Positions 1 through 8,222 of a DNA stretch of 64,000 bases are shown here, one piece after another. The DNA lies in NCBI GenBank assembly GCA_016875255.1, contig VGRU01000001.1:40922-104921 (forward strand). Reading direction: 5' to 3'. Below the pieces are notes generated by a model. The model was not told where the DNA came from. It was given only the letters and a program-made list of their open reading frames with translations, and made no database searches. The stretch is from Deltaproteobacteria bacterium (GTDB taxonomy: Bacteria; Desulfobacterota; BSN033; UBA1163). Made by a program: the position numbers and the translations under genes. Positions within the stretch are counted from its first letter, which is position 1. Each line of letters starts with the position of its first letter.

Positions 1-605
1 ACGAATGGATAGATCAAAGCGAATGCCATGGCTCTATTGCTGAATTCATGAGTGGTGACCTGGATGATGCGAAAACCATTTCGATGGAGGTTCAACCTCA
101 ACTGGTAATAGTTTTGGAGATTCATGCGATGCTCTCCATCTAAGCGATCACTCACCTCATCATAAGGTCTCCCATTGAAACGGTAAAACCCTGTAGCCAG
201 GTTGGCCACCCTGGATTGAAGGTTAAGGGCATTGGGTGTTTCGATGAGAAGTTTCCCTTCAGTCTTAAGAACCCGATAGCATTCCCTGACAAAACAGTAA
301 GGGTCTTCAAAATATTCAATACCATTGGAACAAAGGACGAAATCAAAGGTTGCTTCCTTAAAAGGCAACCACTGGTTAAAATCGGCAATCAAGATGGGGA
401 TCTCTTCGGAAGGGAAATCAATAGGGTTGATATCCGCCGCAATAACCTCGAATCCGCGCTCCTTCAGCTTTTTTGAGATTCGACCGTGTCGGGCGGCTGC
501 ATCCAACAGTCTTCCCTTTGAGTGGAGACCGGTTAGTATCTCAACGTTTTTATCGTAGCGGTGTTGGGACCCAAATATCTTCCTTACAAAGTTATCCCTT
601 TCCAT
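1..605 (-). CDS. class I SAM-dependent methyltransferase, partial
   Basis: The gene is cut by the window start; about 200 N-terminal residues are readable from the ATG at 605. A weak motif I (LLDAAARHGRIS, residues 33-44), an acidic motif II strand (VIAADINP, about 51-58) and a motif IV/post-I strand (FDFVLCSNGIEYF, about 80) followed by a methyltransferase-11 type pattern (RVLKTEGKLLIETPNA) mark a small-molecule methyltransferase of the UbiE/Methyltransf_11 type. Its ATG lies 14 bases inside the end of the DegT aminotransferase gene, so the two are translationally coupled. The sugar-gene context suggests methylation of a surface polysaccharide or its precursor; the substrate is not predictable. 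Confidence 0.8.
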   Translation of the reverse strand, partial: MERDNFVRKIFGSQHRYDKNVEILTGLHSKGRLLDAAARHGRISKKLKERGFEVIAADINPIDFPSEEIPILIADFNQWLPFKEATFDFVLCSNGIEYFEDPYCFVRECYRVLKTEGKLLIETPNALNLQSRVANLATGFYRFNGRPYDEVSDRLDGEHRMNLQNYYQLRLNLHRNGFRIIQVTTHEFSNRAMAFALIYPF

Positions 606-1707
606 AAAAGCTTTTTATCCGGGTAGTCACCTCCTCTATTTCAGACTCCATGATTCCGGGGAAAAACGGGAGAGAAATGATCTCCCGGGCACACTTCTCC
701 GTGACCGGAAAATCTCCCCTTCGGTATCCCAGATCCTTATAAGCCTTCTGTAGATGGATCGGAATGGGATAATGAATGAGGGTTTCAATCCCCTTCCCTT
801 TTAGAAATATCTGAAGGGCATCCCTCTTCTTGACTCGAATGACAAAAAGATGATAAACAGAACGAACCCCCTCCTGTTCGACAGGACAAATCACTCCCGA
901 TCCTTTAAGTTGCTTATGATAAAAAAGGGCTTTCGCCCTTCTCTGCTCATTCCAGCGGTCGAGGTATTTTAATTTGACCCGCAGGATAGCGGCCTGAACT
1001 TCATCCAGACGGCTGTTGCCTCCCTGAAGGATGTGCTCATATTTTTTCTTCTCTCCATAACATCGAAGAAGTTTTAGCTTTTCATAAATTTTCTTATCAT
1101 CCGTCACCACCATCCCCCCGTCCCCGTAGGCCCCCAGATTCTTGGTCGGATAGAAGCTGAAACATCCCATGGCTCCAAATGAACCAACTTTCTTTCCATG
1201 ATACTCTGCGCCATGAGCCTGGCAGGCGTCCTCGATGAGAGTGAGATCGTATCGATCTGCTATCTCTCTAATTGAATCCATGTCTGCAGGATGGCCATAA
1301 AGATGGACAGGAAGAATGGCCTTGATCGCCTTTCTTTTGCGTTTTCGCAAAAGGTCTTCCAGACCATTCGGGTCCATGTTGTAAGTGACAGGATCGATAT
1401 CGACAAAGAGGGGTTTTGCCCCTGTGAAAGAGATGGCTAAAGCGCTGGCGATAAAGGAATTGGCAACCGTAACGACCTCATCACCCTTCCCGATACCGGC
1501 CGCCTTCAAGGCCAGATAAAGTCCATCCGTCCCGGAATTCACCCCTACTCCGTACCGAACCCCGCAATAACGGGCAAACTCTTCTTCGAACGCACAGACC
1601 TCTTCACCAAGGATATACCTCCCCTTTTCCAAAACCCTTTTCAGGGCAGTGAGAATTTCGTTCTCAACGGTTCGATACTGCCGTGTCAAGTCGATGAATG
1701 GAACCAT
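592..1707 (-). CDS. DegT/DnrJ/EryC1/StrS family sugar aminotransferase
   Basis: 371 residues, the usual length for PLP-dependent enzymes that aminate keto-sugar nucleotides for O-antigen or antibiotic sugars. The PLP lysine is K189 in SFYPTKNLGAYGDGG; D160 in LIEDACQAHGA would contact the pyridine nitrogen; VNSGTDGLYLAL (about 57-68) is the phosphate-binding loop; the N-terminus VPFIDLTRQY is typical. It lies in a minus-strand envelope-sugar cluster with an epimerase upstream and a methyltransferase overlapping its 3' end. The exact sugar (amino position) cannot be told from sequence alone. Confidence 0.93.
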   Translation of the reverse strand: MVPFIDLTRQYRTVENEILTALKRVLEKGRYILGEEVCAFEEEFARYCGVRYGVGVNSGTDGLYLALKAAGIGKGDEVVTVANSFIASALAISFTGAKPLFVDIDPVTYNMDPNGLEDLLRKRKRKAIKAILPVHLYGHPADMDSIREIADRYDLTLIEDACQAHGAEYHGKKVGSFGAMGCFSFYPTKNLGAYGDGGMVVTDDKKIYEKLKLLRCYGEKKKYEHILQGGNSRLDEVQAAILRVKLKYLDRWNEQRRAKALFYHKQLKGSGVICPVEQEGVRSVYHLFVIRVKKRDALQIFLKGKGIETLIHYPIPIHLQKAYKDLGYRRGDFPVTEKCAREIISLPFFPGIMESEIEEVTTRIKSFYGKG

Positions 1708-1726
1708 CTGTCAACCCAAACTCAGG

Positions 1727-1757
1727 TTGTCATGCTGAACTTGTTTCAGCATCTCTT
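1727..1757. repeat. REP-like hairpin, left copy flanking the GIY-YIG gene
   Basis: Perfect 8-bp stem ATGCTGAA (1732-1739) / TTCAGCAT (1745-1752) with a 5-nt loop. The same unit occurs inverted at 2109-2141 on the other side of the GIY-YIG gene with a compensated base pair. Confidence 0.8.
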
Positions 1758-1782
1758 TATTTCAATTTTCTTAGCTTTGCTA

Positions 1783-2082
1783 TCAGGGAGTCTCAAATTT
1801 TCCAGCTAAATCTTTCCATTCGGGATTAAAATTTTTTACTAAATTTAATTTCCAATCTCTATGCCAATTTTTTAACTGCTTTTCCCTCTCTAAAGCGCTT
1901 CGAACATCGGTTGTAACTTCATAATAAATTAACTTGTTCAGGTTATATTTCTTCGAAAATCCTTCCACAAGTTTGTTTTTATGTTCAAATATCCTCCGTT
2001 CAAGATCGTTTGTTACTCCAATGTAAAGCACTCTATTCGTTTTGTTCGTAAGCATATAGACATAGTATTGTTTCAATTCCAT
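1783..2082 (-). CDS. small GIY-YIG endonuclease-like protein
   Basis: 99 residues from the ATG at 2082 (an upstream ATG at 2106 reads only eight residues, part of them from the flanking repeat). The GIY-YIG core is visible: YVYML (7-11), YIG (20-22), conserved R29/R30 in LERRIFEHK, and the acidic residue E67 in ALEREKQLKNW. This is the whole single-domain form seen in the UvrC-like/YhbQ-type family; no DNA-recognition domain is fused. It interrupts the epimerase-DegT gene order and is bracketed by inverted hairpin repeats, which suggests a mobile or repeat-associated cassette rather than a sugar-pathway gene. The function of this subfamily is not established. Confidence 0.85.
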   Translation of the reverse strand: MELKQYYVYMLTNKTNRVLYIGVTNDLERRIFEHKNKLVEGFSKKYNLNKLIYYEVTTDVRSALEREKQLKNWHRDWKLNLVKNFNPEWKDLAGKFETP

Positions 2083-2108
2083 CGCAAAACCCAACGAACA
2101 ACCCACCG

Positions 2109-2141
2109 AAGAGATGCCGAAACAAGTTCGGCATGACGATC
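2109..2141. repeat. REP-like hairpin, right (inverted) copy
   Basis: Perfect 8-bp stem ATGCCGAA (2114-2121) / TTCGGCAT (2127-2134). It is the reverse complement of the copy at 1727-1757 except that one T-A pair of the stem has become C-G, so pairing is kept. Confidence 0.8.
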
Positions 2142-2181
2142 ACAGCGTTCGTGGGACAATTGGTTCTTGTTTTTAATAATA

Positions 2182-3180
2182 TTACTCCCAATACTCCTTC
2201 TTGTGTCTTCTGTAATACTCAATCGTCTTTCGAAGCCCTTCCTCCAGGCCGTTCCTCGGGCTCCAACCCACGATCTTTTTAATTTTGGAGATGTCCGTAT
2301 AATAATCCCCTGGCTCCACTTCCTTTCGTTCTCTTGTAAACTCTGTGAAAGCCACCTTTCCCGAGCCGGCGACCTCCACAATCTTCTTTGCCAGATCGAC
2401 GAAATTAATAGGAACGCCTGAACCGACATTAAAAACCTCTCCAAAAGCTGCCGGGCAAACCGCCACCTGAAGGAAACAGTCAACGAGATCATCCACATAA
2501 AGAAAATCCCTCAAGATATGTCCATCGCCGAAAACAGGAATCGACTCATGATCGATCGCCTTACGGACAAACCAGTTGAGCACGCCATACTCATCATGTG
2601 CCATCTGGTGCTTGGGCCCATAGGTATTCGTAATCCTGAGACAGGACCCGGAGATCTTATGGACATCGTCATAGACCAGGACCATCTTCTCAGCAGAAAG
2701 ATTGGTCACGGCATAGATGCCCTTGGGGTTGGTCGGATGGTCTTCTCCAACGGGAAGTTTGACACTGGCCCCGTATTCTCCTCTTGTCCCAGAAAAGATG
2801 ATCTTCACCTCCCGGTTATATTTTCGGCAGGATTCAAGTAGGACCAACGTTCCCCGGCAGTTAATATCCAGATCTTGAATGGGATTCCGGATGCTGTCTA
2901 CATGATTCACCTGACCCGCTAAATGAAAGATGAAATCCTGATCTTTAATCAGATAGTCCATTGAATGTTCATCCCGGACATCGCTGAAATTGATCTGAAT
3001 CTTATCAACAATCTCCTTCACATTGAATAGATTCCCCCCCAACCGGGGCATCATATTATCGACGATCGTCACCCTTGCTCCTAACTCAACGAGCCGGATA
3101 GAGAGATTCGATCCGATGAAACCCAATCCCCCTGTCACCAGTACCCTCTTTCCTTGAAAGACTTTCTCATTGAGGGCCAT
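2182..3180 (-). CDS. NAD-dependent epimerase/dehydratase (extended SDR)
   Basis: 332 residues. A Rossmann GxxGxxG motif (G17-G20-G23 in VTGGLGFIG) binds NAD(P). The family motif HLAGQVNHVDS and the sugar-epimerase pattern LRITNTYGP are present, and S130/T132 precede the active-site tyrosine Y156. The lysine of the YxxxK signature is replaced: the sequence reads Y156-A-V-T-N160. The likely role is epimerisation or dehydration of a nucleotide sugar (UDP-glucose 4-epimerase-like), but loss of the lysine makes the exact chemistry uncertain. It overlaps the upstream glycosyltransferase gene by 14 bases, so the two are one operon. Confidence 0.85.
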   Translation of the reverse strand: MALNEKVFQGKRVLVTGGLGFIGSNLSIRLVELGARVTIVDNMMPRLGGNLFNVKEIVDKIQINFSDVRDEHSMDYLIKDQDFIFHLAGQVNHVDSIRNPIQDLDINCRGTLVLLESCRKYNREVKIIFSGTRGEYGASVKLPVGEDHPTNPKGIYAVTNLSAEKMVLVYDDVHKISGSCLRITNTYGPKHQMAHDEYGVLNWFVRKAIDHESIPVFGDGHILRDFLYVDDLVDCFLQVAVCPAAFGEVFNVGSGVPINFVDLAKKIVEVAGSGKVAFTEFTRERKEVEPGDYYTDISKIKKIVGWSPRNGLEEGLRKTIEYYRRHKKEYWE

Positions 3181-3973
3181 TTTTCTTCTCCTTTTTCGAA
3201 AGTGCGGTCAATTCCCAGAATTTAGCATATTTGATAAAAACATAGAACATCGTCGCTACCGCAATGATCAATCCGGGTAGTCCATCCCGGAAACCGGATT
3301 TTAAAAAGTACTCTTTGATAAAACGGAAAGGTGGATGGAAAAAGAGTTTGAAGAGGCTGAACTTTTCTCCGCTTTGTACCAGGTCCTCAGCCGCAATCCT
3401 CGAATATTTATCAATCGTCTGAATCTGATCGGAGATATCGCGATAGGTATAATGGAGATACTTATTCTTCAAAACCGAGACCTTCCCATCTACCACCACC
3501 TTGGCATGGAGTCCTCCTTCCCATCTTCCCTTTTCCCTCCGGTAGAGGCGGATTTCACCGTCCGGATACCATCCTCCATATTGAATCCACTTTCCGAGAT
3601 AGTAGGTCTGGCGATAGACGAAAAACCCCTCCGTCCCTTCAGCACCGTCCTTTAAGCCGAGTCTGATCTCTTCAACCAATGCAGAAGGAATTTCTTCATC
3701 GGCATCGACGAACATGATCCAATCACATTTGGTCAGATCAGCCGCATACTGATACTGATCGCGATGGCCCTGAAACTCTTTCCGATAGAGTTTGTCCGTA
3801 TAGCGCTGGCAGACTTCATAACTTCCGTCCGTGCTTCCGGAGTCAACCACCACCAGTTCCTCTGCCCAATGAAGACTTTTCAGGCATTGCTCAATCGTTC
3901 TGAGGTTGTTAAAGGTCAGAACATAAACAGAAACAGGAAGTTTTTCTATCATCTTATTTGTCATAATAGACAT
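3167..3973 (-). CDS. glycosyltransferase family 2, WaaE/KdtX-like
   Basis: 268 residues with a GT-A fold signature: N-terminal VYVLTFNNLRTIEQCLKSL, VVVDSGSTDG with D44, and the metal-binding VDADEE motif (D90-A-D92). This pattern is typical of LPS inner-core glucosyltransferases of the WaaE/KdtX type. A hydrophobic stretch near residues 228-250 may dock to the membrane. The start ATG at 3973 is followed by two further possible Met starts (M4, M8). It lies just downstream of two heptosyltransferases on the same strand, which fits LPS core assembly at the inner membrane. Confidence 0.88.
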   Translation of the reverse strand: MSIMTNKMIEKLPVSVYVLTFNNLRTIEQCLKSLHWAEELVVVDSGSTDGSYEVCQRYTDKLYRKEFQGHRDQYQYAADLTKCDWIMFVDADEEIPSALVEEIRLGLKDGAEGTEGFFVYRQTYYLGKWIQYGGWYPDGEIRLYRREKGRWEGGLHAKVVVDGKVSVLKNKYLHYTYRDISDQIQTIDKYSRIAAEDLVQSGEKFSLFKLFFHPPFRFIKEYFLKSGFRDGLPGLIIAVATMFYVFIKYAKFWELTALSKKEKKNGPQ

Positions 3974-4069
3974 GACCAGAGTTCAATCATCAATAACCAA
4001 ACCCAAATAACCAAATAATAACCAATCACCAAATTCCAATCACCAGACAAATCAAAAATAGTTTGTAAC

Positions 4070-4233
4070 ACTTTAGCGGTTTGAAAATCTTTGTAAAATC
4101 CCTCCCGACCTCCTTTTGCCAAAGGGAGGAGATAAGGGTTTCCCCCTTTGGAAAAGGGGGATTAAGGGGGATTTTATGATAAATCTTTTGGTCAATTGAC
4201 TCGTAAAACTCTTTTTTTCAAAATGCTAAAGTG
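4070..4233. repeat. MITE-like palindromic element in a 313-base gap
   Basis: This fills most of the gene-free stretch 3974-4286. The outer 17-nt arms (CACTTTAGC plus TTTGAA; 4070-4086 and 4217-4233) are inverted with two mismatches. Inside is a second palindrome, AAAATCCC...GGGATTTT with CCCTTTGG/AAAGGG cores (about 4095-4177). No ORF lies inside. It resembles a small non-autonomous repeat. Confidence 0.65.
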
Positions 4234-4254
4234 ATACAAAAATTCAAACTTTCT

Positions 4255-4350
4255 AAACTCTTTTGTTTGGAACATTTAAAATTTGGTCATTTGAGATTGT
4301 TTCGAATTTCGGATTTCGTGCTTCGAATTTTGTCCTCCTCTGGGGTGCTT
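4255..4350. repeat. TTCGAATTTCG-type dispersed repeat
   Basis: AT-rich run built of TTCGAATTTCG and TTCGTGCTTCGAATTT units, also seen at about 16625-16800, 44863-45023 and 45966-46110. It overlaps the last ~20 codons of the heptosyltransferase gene ending at 4287. Confidence 0.7.
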
Positions 4351-5402
4351 GTAATTTGAAATTGTTCCTCCAATTTCTTACTGACGATCTCTTCCACCTC
4401 ATCTACGGTGATCAGCTCCATACACCGATGGTCCGTAGGGCAGACCCGTTTAAAGCATGGACTGCATGAGACTTCCTTCCTCACGACCGCATGGCAATCT
4501 CCCCAGGGTCCTGTGGCAACAGAATCGGTCGATCCAAAAATAGCTACAATCGGAGTTCCTACGGCTGAAGCCACATGCATTGTTCCGGTATCATTCGTCA
4601 CCAGAAGCCGACACCGTTCCAGAAGAGCAGATAATTGCAAAAGACTGGTCTTGCCCGTGAAATCAACTCCTCGGCCACCTAAGCTTTTCAAGATTCTATC
4701 GGCCATCGACCGCTCTTCCTCCCTACCGAAAATAAGCGTAGTTGCCTTCCATCTCTCGTAGAGTCTTCTTCCCAGTTCGGCAAATCGATCGGGGTGCCAG
4801 CATTTAGCCAATCCATAGGCAGCTCCTGGATTGATGCCGATGAGGGGGCTTCCATCCAAAAGGCCCAATTCTTTAAGTTGTTTTTCAGCCCAATCCCGAT
4901 CTTCCTCCTTGAGAATGAGCCGAGGAGAAGGAACGGTTTCTAAATGTCCAAGAGGTTCCATCACCTTTCTATAATAATGGACTCGATGGAAGCGAAGGAA
5001 TTCCTCCTTCCGGCGAATTTTATGTGTGAGCAAGAAAGATCGCCCCTCATCCTGATAACCGATTCTGACCGGAATCCCAGCTAAATAGGTCTGAAAGGCT
5101 GAGCGGAAAGATCTGGGTAAAATAATGGCAAGATCGAACCTCCCCTTTCTCATCAAGCGACTGATCCTCCAATCTTCCCGGACAGACCCAATTCCCCTCT
5201 TTTTTTGAAAGGGAATGATTTCATCCACGAAGGGAAAGGTCTTCCATAGATCAACGAGATGATTCGGGACAAGGACAGTCACACGAGCATGAGGAAACAA
5301 TTCTTTTACTCCTTGAACCGAGGGATAGGTGAGAATCGTATCCCCCACCCAGTTCACTCCTCGCACCAGAATACGATTTACATTGGTGAAATCAGATTTC
5401 AA
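4287..5402 (-). CDS. waaF: ADP-heptose:LPS heptosyltransferase II
   Basis: 371 residues of the GT9 family (GT-B fold), which adds the second heptose to the Kdo-heptose inner core on the cytoplasmic face of the inner membrane. RILVRGVNWVGDTILTYPS at the N-terminus carries the conserved Asp (D21), IGINPGAAYGLAKCW is the sugar-nucleotide region (about 188-202), and TNDTGTMHVASAVGTPIVAIFGSTD (from 269) is the family hallmark. Four cysteines lie in a CxxC...C...C pattern (C313, C316, C321, C327). The last ~20 residues, after EEQFQ, are encoded by a dispersed repeat and are not part of the conserved fold. It lies downstream of a second GT9 gene. Confidence 0.93.
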   Translation of the reverse strand: MKSDFTNVNRILVRGVNWVGDTILTYPSVQGVKELFPHARVTVLVPNHLVDLWKTFPFVDEIIPFQKKRGIGSVREDWRISRLMRKGRFDLAIILPRSFRSAFQTYLAGIPVRIGYQDEGRSFLLTHKIRRKEEFLRFHRVHYYRKVMEPLGHLETVPSPRLILKEEDRDWAEKQLKELGLLDGSPLIGINPGAAYGLAKCWHPDRFAELGRRLYERWKATTLIFGREEERSMADRILKSLGGRGVDFTGKTSLLQLSALLERCRLLVTNDTGTMHVASAVGTPIVAIFGSTDSVATGPWGDCHAVVRKEVSCSPCFKRVCPTDHRCMELITVDEVEEIVSKKLEEQFQITSTPEEDKIRSTKSEIRNNLK

Positions 5403-5423
5403 CGTACTTCCCTTTTCCTGCTC

Positions 5424-5456
5424 AAAAGGGGACAGACCCCAAATCTGTCCCCTTTT
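5424..5456. terminator. hairpin between the two heptosyltransferase genes
   Basis: AAAAGGGGACAGA (5424-5436) and TCTGTCCCCTTTTT (5444-5457) form a ~13-bp stem with U-runs on both strands, so it can act as a bidirectional intrinsic terminator after the minus-strand gene at 5617-6684. Confidence 0.6.
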
Positions 5457-5490
5457 TAATATTCCACCTATATTCTATCTGTTTTTTAAA

Positions 5491-5605
5491 GTCAACCCTT
5501 CGACTCCCCATAATAAATACTGGAACTCGCTCAGGGTTGACCCTGACCAGTATTTCCACATCCTATCTTCAAATGCGAAATTCGGTCCTGTCGAATGGGT
5601 CAATA
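5491..5605. repeat. CAACCCTTCGA element, copy 1
   Basis: Starts GTCAACCCTTCGAC and ends GTCGAATGGGTCAATA, with a central palindrome GCTCAGGGT-TG-ACCCTGA (5529-5547). Related copies are at 12463-12592 and 46625-46764. Confidence 0.7.
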
Positions 5606-5616
5606 ACAAAATATTT

Positions 5617-6684
5617 TCAAGCAGTTATAGATAATACCTCTCTTGTTGCATTAAAAACATCATCGACTGTGATTTCTTCCAGGCATTTCAGTTTCTTGCA
5701 GGAACGGTCCCTGCAGGGATTACACCCTACATTCTTAATGACTTTTTTATGAGGCCCAAAAGGCTCATTCAATACCGGATCTGTTGGCCCATAAATGGCC
5801 ACCACAGGAATGCCCACCAAAGATGCAATATGCATCGGACCTGTATCTCCTCCAATATAGAGATCGCAATGCCGATACACCTCCCCCAACTGGGTGAGGG
5901 AAATTGTATGGAGAGCCAATACAGAAGATTCTCTCATCTTCTTCTGAATCCTCTTGACCCAATCCAGTTCGCCCGGTCCCCAGGTGAAGAGAACCGTTGC
6001 CTTCAGTTCACGAACCAACCGGTCTGCCAATTGAGCGTATTGGTCAGGAAGCCACCTCTTATAAAGTGTCTTCGGGCTTGTCCCTGGATGGATCGCAATC
6101 GAAGGACTTTTCATCGGAGGAAAAAGTTGTTCAAAAAAAGCTTTTACGAGTTCCCTGTCCTCCGTCGGGATAAAGAGCGGATAGCCTTCAGGCTCTACCT
6201 CTAAACCTATCCCCTTCAGAAGATGAAAATTCTTATCGAATCGGCTGATCCTCTCTGTCGGCAGTTTCACTTTTTTATTCGAAAAGAGAAAATTTCCCTC
6301 TTTGCTCGACTCTCGTTCATATCCAATCCGTTGACGAGAGCCAGACAGAAAAGAGAGGAGGCCGCTTTTCAGGATGCCATGAAAATCGAAGGCAACATCA
6401 AATTTCTTTCTCCGGAGGGATTGGATGAATGTCCAAACCTCTTGGATTGTCCTCCACCACCCTTTAATAGACTGTAACCCCTCTGACCACCTCTGTCTTG
6501 GAAAAAGAATAACCTCGTCAATTTCTGGTTGACTTTCGATAAGTCCTTTTGAGGGTTCTTCGACAATCCAGGTAATGGAGGCAGATGGAAAATGGGTCTT
6601 GATGGCCTTGACTGCAGGGAGTGTCCGGATCACATCTCCCACGGCACTCAGCCTCAAAATCAAGATACTTTGGTAATCCATCAA
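5617..6684 (-). CDS. GT9 glycosyltransferase, heptosyltransferase I-like
   Basis: 355 residues. ILILRLSAVGDVIRTLPAVKAIK (D17 matches the catalytic Asp of WaaC), IAIHPGTSPKTLYKRWLPDQY (nucleotide-sugar site) and GGDTGPMHIASLVGIPVVAIYGPTDP place it with WaaC-type heptosyltransferase I, which adds the first L-glycero-D-manno-heptose to Kdo. A C-terminal Cys set (GCNPCRDRSCKKLKC) parallels the one in the downstream GT9 protein. A WaaC role is likely but another GT9 activity is possible. It is separated from waaF by a terminator-like hairpin and a repeat element. Confidence 0.85.
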   Translation of the reverse strand: MMDYQSILILRLSAVGDVIRTLPAVKAIKTHFPSASITWIVEEPSKGLIESQPEIDEVILFPRQRWSEGLQSIKGWWRTIQEVWTFIQSLRRKKFDVAFDFHGILKSGLLSFLSGSRQRIGYERESSKEGNFLFSNKKVKLPTERISRFDKNFHLLKGIGLEVEPEGYPLFIPTEDRELVKAFFEQLFPPMKSPSIAIHPGTSPKTLYKRWLPDQYAQLADRLVRELKATVLFTWGPGELDWVKRIQKKMRESSVLALHTISLTQLGEVYRHCDLYIGGDTGPMHIASLVGIPVVAIYGPTDPVLNEPFGPHKKVIKNVGCNPCRDRSCKKLKCLEEITVDDVFNATREVLSITA

Positions 6685-6828
6685 GAGAACATTACCCTAT
6701 TCATACTCAATTTTCAATAGAAAAAACAAGAAGATGCCTATTTTGTATTCAAGAATTACATAGAGATAGGCGATCAAACATAATCTTTTCAAATAGTTCC
6801 TGAAAAAAGGGGAAGAAAATTGATCAAT

Positions 6829-7230
6829 CTACCGGGCGAGATAATGTAGAAACTTCTCGGGAAGGCTCTTTGTCTTTCCATGTGAATCGACACAGATATG
6901 CTGGGTCTCTCCTTCGGCAATCATCTCCACCCTGTCTTCACGAAGGACCTGATACCCGAAAGTGATCAACCGTTTATTCAAGTGTTTTAGCCGGGTCCGG
7001 ACGACAATCGTCTCATCATATTTTGCAGAATTTCGGTATCGGCAATGGACATCGGAGACAACCAGCCGGTACCCTAATGCCTCAAGGTCGGCATACCGGA
7101 ATCCCTTTTCCCGACAGAACTCTGATCTTCCAACCTCAAACCAGACCAGGTAATTGGCATAATAGGCAACGCCCATCTGATCCGTCTCGGCGTATCTCAC
7201 CCGGATATTAATATCGACAATGTCTTTCAT
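6829..7230 (-). CDS. ybgC: YbgC/FadM family acyl-CoA thioesterase
   Basis: 133 residues from the ATG at 7230, which has AGGGA seven bases upstream; the ORF could extend to 7308, but those residues are low-complexity repeat-like codons. The hot-dog fold signature is clear: INIRVRYAETDQMGVAYYANYLVWFEVGRSEF, with the catalytic Asp in ETDQMG, then QHICVD near the C-terminus. It hydrolyses short acyl-CoA or acyl-ACP thioesters. In E. coli the gene opens the tol-pal cluster; here it closes a minus-strand run containing a TonB-like and a TPR protein, a loose parallel. Confidence 0.88.
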   Translation of the reverse strand: MKDIVDINIRVRYAETDQMGVAYYANYLVWFEVGRSEFCREKGFRYADLEALGYRLVVSDVHCRYRNSAKYDETIVVRTRLKHLNKRLITFGYQVLREDRVEMIAEGETQHICVDSHGKTKSLPEKFLHYLAR

Positions 7231-7316
7231 CTTAGTATCCCTGAATTCAAATAGCGTGACCGTGTCCGTGTCGCGTGTCTGTGTCACCCCATCCCCCCAT
7301 CTCCCCATCTTTCTTT

Positions 7317-8186
7317 TCAGAGTGCCCTCAGATACTCCGGCCTAAGTAGGGCTGGGTCCTTCCTCTGGAGAACTTCCCTGATCCGTCTCAAGACATCCTC
7401 TTTCTCTTCTGGAAGCTGAATACGGAGGGGAAGGTAGTTTGAGGCGTGATTGGATGCAAAAAAACAGCGGGTCATATGACTATTCTCTATCATCGTCTCA
7501 AGTTCCTGGATAAGCCCAAAAGGAGTTGGGAGGATGAGTTTCCCTGTCTCGATCTCACGTTCGATAGGAGTCCCCGGAACAATCATCAGTGAAAGTGCCC
7601 CCACATAGTCCGGATCCATCTCCGAAAGCACCTTTGCCGTCTCTTGTGCATGGGCCTGGCTGCCTTCAACTCCTCCGAGGCCCAATATTACGGTCACCGA
7701 GAGAAGGATGCCAGATTCCTTCACTCTCTTTCCGGCACGGATCAGTTGATCAACCGTGGCGTTTTTCTTAATTCGTTTCAACACCTCCGGATCACCCGAC
7801 TCCAGGCCCAGATAAATGATTCCCACCCCTAAGTCTCTAAGGGCCTTCAGCTCTTCTATCCCCTTCAGAAGGATATCCTTTGCATTTGCATAGATCCCTA
7901 CTCTGTCAAGCCCTCTTAATCTCTTTCGTAAATAGGAGAGGATCTGAAGGAGCTCTTTCTGTGGGATGATCAACGCATCCCCGTCAGCCAGAAAGACCCT
8001 TCGAATGCGATAGGCACTCGCTTCGTCAATATCTTCCTTGATCTCCTCAATACTTTTAATCCGGAATCGCTTCCCCTGGTAAGCCCCACAGAAGGTGCAG
8101 CGATTATAAGAGCATCCTACAGTCACCTGAAGGATCAAGCTTTCTGCCTCGCTGGGGGGGCGAAAGATCATCCCTTCATACTTCAT
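7317..8186 (-). CDS. radical SAM protein of unknown substrate
   Basis: 289 residues. The cluster-binding cysteines are C25, C30 and C33 (GCSYNRCTFCGAYQG), spaced CX4CX2C rather than the usual CX3CX2C. Further Elp3/MiaB-like core motifs follow: RRVFLADGDALI, GIIYLGLESGDPEVLKRI and LSVTVILGLGG. No TRAM, SPASM or B12 domain is fused. An AGAGG ribosome site precedes ATG 8186. It lies between ybgC and the FtsB-like gene in the same orientation, which gives no clear functional hint. Confidence 0.85.
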   Translation of the reverse strand: MKYEGMIFRPPSEAESLILQVTVGCSYNRCTFCGAYQGKRFRIKSIEEIKEDIDEASAYRIRRVFLADGDALIIPQKELLQILSYLRKRLRGLDRVGIYANAKDILLKGIEELKALRDLGVGIIYLGLESGDPEVLKRIKKNATVDQLIRAGKRVKESGILLSVTVILGLGGVEGSQAHAQETAKVLSEMDPDYVGALSLMIVPGTPIEREIETGKLILPTPFGLIQELETMIENSHMTRCFFASNHASNYLPLRIQLPEEKEDVLRRIREVLQRKDPALLRPEYLRAL

Positions 8187-8222
8187 AACGTATGCCTCTG
8201 ATGAAAAAACACGATTGGTGCG

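Noticed and set aside
2073..2498. Minus-strand frame of 141 codons beside the GIY-YIG and epimerase genes
   Set aside because: It lies in another frame of the epimerase gene and the flanking repeat; the protein has no family pattern.
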